Source: Mesobaculum littorinae
Lineage (GTDB): Bacteria > Pseudomonadota > Alphaproteobacteria > Rhodobacterales > Rhodobacteraceae
Direction: 5' to 3'
NCBI RefSeq assembly: GCF_004011175.1
Contig: NZ_RQXX01000001.1
Coordinates: 608,535-672,534, forward strand
DNA length: 64,000 bases
The first letter of the stretch is position 1. The number at the start of each line of letters is the position of its first letter. The notes below the pieces were generated by a model that searched no databases, was not told the origin of the DNA, and worked only from the letters and a program-made list of their open reading frames with translations. A program made the translations under genes and the position numbers. Positions 58,594 to 64,000 of the stretch are shown piece after piece.

Positions 58594-59678
58594 CACGCGG
58601 CCTCCGCATAGGGGGCAGGCTGGACCAGCCGGCCGTCCGTGCCGAAGACGTAGACATGGCGTGGATCGATATGCACCCGAAGCGGCCTGCCGGCATCGAG
58701 GTCGCGCACGCCATGCACCAGCCCCACCCAGCGGGTGCCCTGATGGTCGACATGGACGAAGGTCTCCGACCCCGTGATTTCGGTCACCACGAGCGTCGTG
58801 TCGAAGTTTAGCGCGCCGTCCGCCCCTTCCAGCGTCATGTGATTGGGGCGGAAACCGGCGGTATAGGTGCCGTCGTCCAGATCCTGCCAGCGCGCGCCCG
58901 CGGCGACGTCGTCGCCGGTGCCGAAACGGATGCGATCGCCCGTCTTGTGGATCTCGATGAAGTTCATCGGCGGGTCCGAGAAGACGCGCGCCGTCGTCGC
59001 ATCCGCGGGCTGGCGATAAACCGACGGCGTGGGCCCGAACTGCGTCACCCGTCCCTGCCAGAGCGTCGCGCAGTTGCCGCCAAGCAGCAGCGCCTCTTCT
59101 GGTTCCGTCGTGGCGTAGACGAAGATCGAGCCCGATTTTTCGAAGATGCGCGGGATCTCGGCGCGCAATTCCTCGCGCAGCTTGTAGTCGAGGTTCGCGA
59201 GCGGCTCGTCCAGCAGGACAAGCCCCGCGTTCTTTACAAGAGCCCGAGCGAGGGCGCAGCGCTGCTGCTGCCCGCCCGAGAGTTCAAGCGGGCGCCGCTC
59301 GATCTGGGGCGTCAGCTGCATCAGCTCGGCCGTTTCCCGTACGCGGGTGTCGATCGTGGCCTTGTCCAGTCCCATCAGCCGCAGGGGCGAGGCGATGTTG
59401 TCATAGACGCTCATCGACGGGTAGTTGATGAACTGCTGGTAGACCATCGCGACCTTGCGGTCCTGCACCCGCTGGCCGGTCACGTCTTCGCCCTGCCAAA
59501 GCACCTGGCCCGACGTCGGAACGTCAAGCCCGGCCATCAGCCGCATGAGTGTCGTCTTTCCCGCGTTCGTCGGGCCGAGAAGCACGTTCATCGTGCCTTT
59601 CTCAAGCGTCAGGTCGGTCGGATACACGTGGGTCCGGCCCCCGACGACCTTGGACACATCTTTAAGGGTAAGCGTCAC
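58593..59678 (-). CDS. glpS: Glycerol ABC transporter ATPase GlpS-like
   Basis: This is the first gene of the transporter operon, 361 residues. The P-loop reads GPTNAGKTT (residues about 35-43), unusual at positions 3-4 but with the essential GKT kept; the signature [16 protein letters not shown] and LLDEPLANLDYKL follow. The switch position reads YATTEPEEALLLG, so the usual TH histidine is replaced. GlpS and GlpT thus complement each other: one has a normal signature motif, the other a normal switch motif. It is divergent from glpR across 261 bases containing candidate operators. Confidence 0.9.
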   Translation of the reverse strand: MTLTLKDVSKVVGGRTHVYPTDLTLEKGTMNVLLGPTNAGKTTLMRLMAGLDVPTSGQVLWQGEDVTGQRVQDRKVAMVYQQFINYPSMSVYDNIASPLRLMGLDKATIDTRVRETAELMQLTPQIERRPLELSGGQQQRCALARALVKNAGLVLLDEPLANLDYKLREELRAEIPRIFEKSGSIFVYATTEPEEALLLGGNCATLWQGRVTQFGPTPSVYRQPADATTARVFSDPPMNFIEIHKTGDRIRFGTGDDVAAGARWQDLDDGTYTAGFRPNHMTLEGADGALNFDTTLVVTEITGSETFVHVDHQGTRWVGLVHGVRDLDAGRPLRVHIDPRHVYVFGTDGRLVQPAPYAEAA

Positions 59679-59756
59679 AAGACCGGGCCTCCCCTCCCGC
59701 TGACCTCCTGCAAACGTGATGAGGTTAGGAGATTCGTAACTCCGTGGGAAGGACAG

Positions 59757-59776
59757 TTTTCGTTTATTTTCGTTTT
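59757..59776. promoter_or_regulatory. Candidate GlpR operator (tandem TTTTCGTTT repeats)
   Basis: Two adjacent 10-bp units, TTTTCGTTTA and TTTTCGTTTT, lie 79 bases upstream of the glpS start. DeoR-type GlpR proteins bind AT-rich repeats with a TTTTCG core, so repression of glpSTPQUV from here is likely. Confidence 0.6.
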
Positions 59777-59895
59777 CACGTTCCGCGAACGGGCGTTAAG
59801 TGTCCGTTAACCGGGAGGTAATGGGACGGCTTTCATGGAATGTCGCCCTTGCGCGGCCCGGCTTGCGGTTAACCGCACGATTGCGAACTGAAACC

Positions 59896-59927
59896 TGTTA
59901 TAATCGAAAACCGAGGGCGCATTTTCG
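59896..59927 (+). promoter_or_regulatory. Extended -10 promoter of glpR with possible autoregulatory operator
   Basis: TG-T-TATAAT (59896-59904) is a perfect extended -10 element. It is followed by CGAAAA (59905-59910) and, 11 bases on, TTTTCG (59922-59927), an inverted pair of the same core found upstream of glpS. Bound GlpR would cover the start of its own transcript. Confidence 0.5.
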
Positions 59928-59939
59928 GCGCGGAGCATG

Positions 59940-60719
59940 ATGTCGCAGACAATCAGACACCCCGAGATCATCGAGATTGCGCGCCGCGACGGCAAGGTGA
60001 CGGTCGAGCGGTTGTCGGCGCATTTCGGTGTTACGCACCAGACGATTCGACGCGATCTGGCGGATCTGGCCGAGGCAGGGCGGCTTGAACGGGTGCATGG
60101 CGGGGCCGTGCTGCCCTCGGGCACCACGAATATCGGTTACGCGGATCGTCGCCAGATCAACGCCGCTGCCAAGGACGCGATCGCGGCCGCCTGTGCCGAA
60201 GCGATCCCGAACGAAAGCTCGGTCTTTCTCAATATCGGCACCACGCCCGAGGCCGTGGCGCGGCACATGCTGGCGCATCGCAACCTGCTGGTGGTCACGA
60301 ACAACATGAACGTGGGTCAGATACTCGTCGCCAATCCCGACTGCGACGTCGTCGTCACGGGGGGCGCCCTGCGTCCCTCGGATGGCGGCCTGATCGGGGA
60401 CGTCACCACGACGACAATCCGCCGGTTCAAGTTCGACGTCGCGGTGATCGGCTGTTCCGCGCTCGACGAGGACGGCGACCTTCTGGATTTCGACATGCAG
60501 GAGGTCGGGGTGACGCGGGCCATCCTGCAGCATGCCCGAAAGGTCTTCCTCGTCTCCGACGGCTCGAAGTTTCAGCGCAAGGCGCCGGTGCGCGTCGCCT
60601 CGGTGGCCGATCTCGATGCGTTCTTCACGGATGTCCCGCCTCCACCGGGCTTCGTCAGCCGCTGCAAGGACGAGGGCGTGGCCGTCACGGTCGCCGCGTG
60701 CGCTAACCCCGCCGACTAG
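59940..60719 (+). CDS. glpR: DeoR-family transcriptional regulator GlpR
   Basis: GlpR (259 residues) is expected to repress the divergent glycerol operon and to be released by glycerol 3-phosphate. The N-terminal DeoR helix-turn-helix covers about residues 6-60 (VTVERLSAHFGVTHQTIRRDLADL), followed by GRLERVHGGAVLPSG. The C-terminal ISOCOT-type sugar-phosphate domain has LNIGTTPEAVARHM, VVVTGGALRPSDGGLIG and KVFLVSDGSKFQR. Tandem start codons ATG-ATG occur; the second (59940) leaves 4 rather than 1 base after GGAG. No glpD or glpK gene is adjacent. Confidence 0.92.
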   Translation: MSQTIRHPEIIEIARRDGKVTVERLSAHFGVTHQTIRRDLADLAEAGRLERVHGGAVLPSGTTNIGYADRRQINAAAKDAIAAACAEAIPNESSVFLNIGTTPEAVARHMLAHRNLLVVTNNMNVGQILVANPDCDVVVTGGALRPSDGGLIGDVTTTTIRRFKFDVAVIGCSALDEDGDLLDFDMQEVGVTRAILQHARKVFLVSDGSKFQRKAPVRVASVADLDAFFTDVPPPPGFVSRCKDEGVAVTVAACANPAD

Positions 60720-60738
60720 TCCGACCGACGCTCCCCGT

Positions 60739-60759
60739 TCGGCGACGCAAGATCGCCGA
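60739..60759 (+). terminator. Stem-loop after glpR
   Basis: TCGGCGA and TCGCCGA form a perfect 7-bp stem with a 7-base loop 20 bases past the glpR stop. No U-tract follows, so it is a weak call. Confidence 0.35.
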
Positions 60760-60968
60760 CCTTGAGAGGAGGTAAGGTGCAGTAAGGAAGACGGTAATCG
60801 GCTGGTCCATCCCCCCTGCCCCCACGTGCAAGCCTGACAACTGTCCGCTGCGTCGCACGAAGTTGTAGTCGCTGCCGCGGAGGGTGACCGGGGTGTTTGG
60901 CATCCGTGACCACGGACCCGCGAGCTCCCTTGCGACCATTTCCGGTTCGGCGCGGTTCCGTTTCGCGC

Positions 60969-61682
60969 TTAGACCACCGGCTTCCTCGCCAGGCCCTTGC
61001 CCAGGATCGGTCCGGTCGGAAGGTCGGTGGGGGATCCCCCGGCGGGCTCAACGGTGATCTCGTAAAGTTGCTGCGGATGCGGAGCGGGAAGCCCGTCGAT
61101 CGTCAGCGTCTCGGACCGGCCGGTGGGGAGCAGCCCCAGTGAAACGGGTGGGCCGTCCTCGTCGGGTTTCGTCCAGACCTGCATCACCCGTTCCGTCGGA
61201 ACCTCCGCCTGTTCGAGCAGGGTGACCAGCGTGGTGTTGTCGGGGCGTCCTTCGACCAACGCGATCGCCTCGCCGTCGTCGTTCAGCAGAACCGCAATCA
61301 CTGCGGGGGCGACCGGGGTCAGGACCGACCATCCAAGGATCAGGGCCAGAAGGACCGTGGCCGCGATGCTTCCCAGCGCCATGCCGCGCCAGCGCGACAT
61401 CGCCCGGCGGACCGTCGAAAGATCCACGATCTCGGCCGATGCCACGTGGCCGTCGACGGGCGCGTCATCCAGACCGGATTCGACCCGCGACCAGAACCCG
61501 TCAGGCAGGACGAGCGTTTCGGCGGTTTCGTCCAGGGCGAGGAAGCCATCGCGCGCCCGGGCCAGCTGAAAGGCCACATCCGGGTCCTGCGCGGCCATCG
61601 TTTCAAGCCGTGCAACCTCGGCATCGTCGGCAAGGCCCAGGATTACTTCGTCGATCAGGAGATGCAGGGAGCGTTCGGTCAT
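60969..61682 (-). CDS. Anti-sigma factor, RskA type
   Basis: This 237-residue single-pass membrane protein probably holds the adjacent ECF sigma factor inactive. The cytoplasmic part (1-100, starting MTERSLHLLIDEVILGLADD) contains the sigma-binding region without a zinc HxxxCxxC motif. A membrane segment lies at about 102-122 (ALGSIAATVLLALILGWSVL), and the periplasmic part is an anti-sigma-K domain (VMQVWTKPDEDGPPVSLGLL, LYEITVEPAGGSPTDLPTGP). The start at ATG 61682 overlaps the sigma gene stop (ATGA); an ATG at 61691 is less likely. Confidence 0.9.
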   Translation of the reverse strand: MTERSLHLLIDEVILGLADDAEVARLETMAAQDPDVAFQLARARDGFLALDETAETLVLPDGFWSRVESGLDDAPVDGHVASAEIVDLSTVRRAMSRWRGMALGSIAATVLLALILGWSVLTPVAPAVIAVLLNDDGEAIALVEGRPDNTTLVTLLEQAEVPTERVMQVWTKPDEDGPPVSLGLLPTGRSETLTIDGLPAPHPQQLYEITVEPAGGSPTDLPTGPILGKGLARKPVV

Positions 61683-62209
61683 GACAGGCATTCCCTCAGC
61701 TTGCCGAGCCCGCGCCGGACCCAGGATTTGACCGACCCGAGCGGCGCCCCCAGTCGCCCCGCGATTTCTCCGTGACTATGGCCCAGGACGTAGGACGAGA
61801 CGATCGCACGCCGGGTTGGTTCGTCGAGCCCTGCAAGGCAGCGCCGCAGATCGGAACTGGCGGCCAGCCGATCGAAGGCCTGATCCACGACGATGCGATC
61901 CTCGGCTCGGTCGAACTCGGCGGGCTCGGTTGCCACCTCACGGTCCTCACGACGCAGAAGGGTCAGGCAGCGGTTGCGCAGGATGGTATAGATCCAACCC
62001 TTGGCGCTTCCCCGCGTCGGATCGAACTGGTCCGCGCGGCGCCATACCAACACAAGACATTCCTGAACCGCATCCTCGGCCAGATCGGCCCGACGCAGCA
62101 TCCGCCGCGCCACGCCCAGCATGCGCCCGCCCTCGGCGTCCATCAACGCCCGCAACGCGGCGCGATCGCCGCCGGCACAGGATTTCAGCAGTCTTGCATG
62201 ATCTGTCAC
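61679..62209 (-). CDS. ECF RNA polymerase sigma factor (SigK-like)
   Basis: This 176-residue sigma factor has region 2 (GRMLGVARRMLRRADLAEDAVQ, LVWRRADQFDPTRGSAKGWIYTILRNR) and region 4 (LDEPTRRAIVSSYVLGHSHGEIAGRLGAPLGSVKSWVRRGL). It pairs with the RskA-type protein by an ATGA overlap. The frame is open upstream to 62341; GTG 62209 gives the usual short N-terminus (MTDHARLLKSCAGGD). The likely trigger is envelope or oxidative stress that destroys the anti-sigma factor, but the signal is not visible here. Confidence 0.9.
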   Translation of the reverse strand: MTDHARLLKSCAGGDRAALRALMDAEGGRMLGVARRMLRRADLAEDAVQECLVLVWRRADQFDPTRGSAKGWIYTILRNRCLTLLRREDREVATEPAEFDRAEDRIVVDQAFDRLAASSDLRRCLAGLDEPTRRAIVSSYVLGHSHGEIAGRLGAPLGSVKSWVRRGLGKLRECLS

Positions 62210-62354
62210 GGTGCGGCCTGCCCGGGCGTCTCGGTCCCGTCCCGGCACCGCATCGCAGCACGTGCTAGGGATGCCTGCGACCGCTGTCAAATGCGGCGAG
62301 AGATCCAAGACAGCGGCGCGATGGTCCGAGAGCATTCTCATCGTGCGAAACTTC

Positions 62355-62384
62355 GGCTGGTGCGGCCCGAAGACCGCACCAGCC
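62355..62384 (-). terminator. Stem-loop after the DUF4394 gene
   Basis: GGCTGGTGCGG and CCGCACCAGCC form a perfect 11-bp stem (8-base loop) 17 bases past the DUF4394 stop and upstream of the sigma gene. The minus-strand U-tract is short (GTTTC); on the plus strand CTTTTATCC follows. Confidence 0.6.
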
Positions 62385-62400
62385 TGCTTTTATCCTTGGA

Positions 62401-63204
62401 TCAGTCGGCGGTCATGAAGGTGATGTCGCGAAGGACGGCATCGCCGGCCTCCTTGATCTCCCAGCTTTCCTGGACCGAGCCGTCTTCCAGCGACACGGTG
62501 TGCAGCATCCCGCCGGCTGCGAGCCAGGCGGTATTGGTGCCATCGGCGTCGGTGGCGATGTCGAAGGCATAGGTGTCGGCCGCGTCGATGCCGAGCTTGC
62601 CGATCGCCGCCAGCGTTCCGTCATTGGGCGAGGTCTGCTGGATGACGGCGACGATGGTGCTGTCGATATCGTACATCGCCGTGCTTTCGGGCGATCCGTA
62701 CGAGTTGATGTAGGCCGCGGCGGCAATCGCCGGGGTTTCGCCCGCATGCATGTCCGCCCCTTCGAAGGCGAGCGAGCCGTCGACGGTCACGGCGCCGGTT
62801 TCGATGTCGACGCGGTGATTGGTGGTGCCCGACATGAAGCGAAGCTTGTCCGCCATCGGGTTGAAATCGACAATCACGGGCGCGTCGGCCTCGATCGGCA
62901 GGTCCGTGTCCATGGCCGAGATGACGGTCGCGGCGCCGGACATCGGGTCGATCTCGACGATGTCGAAGCTGTCGGTCACGCCGATCAGCGTGCCGTCCGA
63001 AGGGCGCAGGTCGATCCCGAGCAGACGGTCGATGCCCTCGACCTCCATCGACGCGGTGACGGTCGCGGTGCCCGCATCGATCTGGTGCAGTGTCTTGTCG
63101 CCCGAGAGGCCGATGGCCATCAGGTCGGCGTCGTCCTGGGCCAGCGCACCGGCAGCAGGGACCATCAGGGCGACGGTGCTCAGGGCAGTCAGGGTCTTGG
63201 TCAT
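62401..63204 (-). CDS. Exported DUF4394 protein
   Basis: This 267-residue protein has a signal peptide (LTALSTVALMVPAAGALA, cleaved before QDDADL, about residue 23) and a repeated beta-propeller-like body typical of DUF4394: LMAIGLSGDKTLHQIDAGT, LLGIDLRPSDGTLIGVTDS, DFNPMADKLRFMSGTTNHRV and TAMYDIDSTIVAVIQQTSPNDGTL. Function is unknown. It lies just upstream of the sigma/anti-sigma pair on the same strand and is a plausible target of that sigma factor. AAGGA lies 9 bases before the ATG. Confidence 0.87.
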   Translation of the reverse strand: MTKTLTALSTVALMVPAAGALAQDDADLMAIGLSGDKTLHQIDAGTATVTASMEVEGIDRLLGIDLRPSDGTLIGVTDSFDIVEIDPMSGAATVISAMDTDLPIEADAPVIVDFNPMADKLRFMSGTTNHRVDIETGAVTVDGSLAFEGADMHAGETPAIAAAAYINSYGSPESTAMYDIDSTIVAVIQQTSPNDGTLAAIGKLGIDAADTYAFDIATDADGTNTAWLAAGGMLHTVSLEDGSVQESWEIKEAGDAVLRDITFMTAD

Positions 63205-63763
63205 GAAGTGTGTCCTTTCAGGTGCATGGCCGCGGATGCTCCGCAGCCTCGATACCCCTAGGACTCGGCCACGCAGCCGCTTGGATGCACGGACCCCCGA
63301 AAAAAGTTTAAAAAGCCTTTCCGAGCGGCCGATAGCCCCTGCCCGCCTTCCTTTCGAAAGGGTTGAACAGGGCCAGACCGGCATCCCTGGAACGCGGATT
63401 GTGGAAAGGGCTGTCGGCGTTGGCCGCAAACCGTGGGCCCCCGCCCAGCGTTGCTGAAGAGACCACGCCGAGGCACGGGGTGCATCGAGTTCGGTCGCCT
63501 TGTGCAGGCTACGGCGTCAAGGACGAAGCGGTAATACAAGCGATTTTTCAGGGAGTGCCACCGAGCCGATCGCGCCTTTGACCCCACCTTTGGCCGAAGT
63601 TGCAACGGATACTCCGGTATTGATGCGAGGGGGGGGGGCGTCCAGGCTCACGCCATTTCGTCGAAGTGGCTTAAGCAGGTTCACGTCACCCAAGGCCTGA
63701 GACGCTTGTCAGACAGTCCCAAGCCAGCGGATACGTCGAAGCGAGAGAGACATCCCTTCCCGC
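63205..63763. other. Intergenic, 559 bp, no recognised gene
   Basis: The minus-strand promoter of the DUF4394 gene must lie in the first 100 bases. No family pattern is seen in the rest. A run of ten G residues occurs at 63629-63638. Confidence 0.5.
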
Positions 63764-64000
63764 ATGATCGCCGGGCTGACCGGCGCGCGTCTAAGGTATG
63801 TGACCCTGTCAGATGAGGTGGACCGGTACACGCCATGCGATCGCGAGCAAGCTGCCGAGGCGACGCGGCGTGGTACGCAATGGCGAGGTCCAGACGACAC
63901 GCTGAAGGCCCGGGCGTTGGCGGCCGAGATCGTGAAGAGGCGATGCCATAGCAGGTCCATCGCGTCGTTGGCCGAGGTCAGGCTGTTGGCCAGCCGTTCA
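63764..64000 (+). CDS. Unidentified open frame running off the window end
   Basis: From ATG 63764 the frame stays open for 79 codons to the last base. The predicted peptide is soluble and basic (MIAGLTGARLRYVTLSDEVD, then QWRGPDDTLKARALAAEIVK and SIASLAEVRLLA). No family was recognised, no clear ribosome-binding site precedes the ATG, and the 3' end is missing. It could be real, a decayed fragment or chance in GC-rich DNA. Confidence 0.3.
   Translation, partial: MIAGLTGARLRYVTLSDEVDRYTPCDREQAAEATRRGTQWRGPDDTLKARALAAEIVKRRCHSRSIASLAEVRLLASRS

Noticed and set aside
59881..59904. TTGCGA as the -35 box of the glpR promoter
   Set aside because: It lies only 12 bases from TATAAT, too close for sigma-70; the TG-extended -10 can function without it.

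Overview
The window is GC-rich, densely coded chromosomal DNA from an alphaproteobacterium, most likely a Rhodobacteraceae (roseobacter-type) species. The evidence is the RecA N-terminus with a GAAC-N7-GAAC LexA box, a CckA-type hybrid kinase, the PhoR-PstSCAB-PhoU-PhoB order, a rhizobial-type glycerol ABC operon (glpR / glpSTPQUV), a GlxA-type regulator, a class II DAHP synthase, and RTX proteins with C-terminal Hint domains. No tRNA, rRNA, CRISPR array, prophage or intact insertion sequence was seen.

Layout. 1-4380: 3' part of an alpha-glucoside operon (aglF', aglG, aglA, aglK). 4494-13908: housekeeping (guaB, an RsmB-like methyltransferase, cckA, recA, alaS, a DUF1330 gene). 13919-19678: a MOSC protein, arylamine N-acetyltransferase, typA, a CsbD-like protein, and a peptide-type binding protein with a tiny overlapping lipoprotein gene. 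19679-19988: a divergent gap holding a well-formed small RNA gene candidate. 19989-24390: bdhA, a patatin-like hydrolase, DUF502, and psuK-psuG. 24391-26566: rpsB-tsf with a structured leader and a strong terminator. 26739-34104: the complete phosphate regulon core with two Pho boxes. 34186-40000: a PLP enzyme, gamma-carbonic anhydrase, gmk, yicC, a PAS protein and DAHP synthase. 40146-46902: a GlxA-like regulator and a complete branched-chain amino acid ABC transporter (livKGFHM). 46917-52479: an accessory-looking stretch with a Cys-rich exported miniprotein, a MobA-like transferase and two paralogous RTX-Hint proteins. 53510-60719: the glycerol ABC operon and its DeoR-type regulator. 60969-63204: an ECF sigma factor, its RskA-like anti-sigma factor and an exported DUF4394 protein. 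63205-64000: no recognised gene, with one unidentified frame running off the end.

How the genes work together. Three nutrient systems dominate: alpha-glucosides (import plus cytoplasmic hydrolysis), glycerol (import under a local repressor with candidate TTTTCG operators) and phosphate (PhoR senses, PhoB acts at Pho boxes before pstS and phoR). The less ordinary material is the small RNA candidate at 19.8 kb, the paired RTX-Hint proteins with a nearby Cys-rich miniprotein, the sigma/anti-sigma/DUF4394 module, a 23-bp perfect inverted repeat before the DAHP synthase stop, and a folded rpsB leader. I see no defence or biosynthetic system that is clearly new; the small RNA and the RTX-Hint pair are the best leads.
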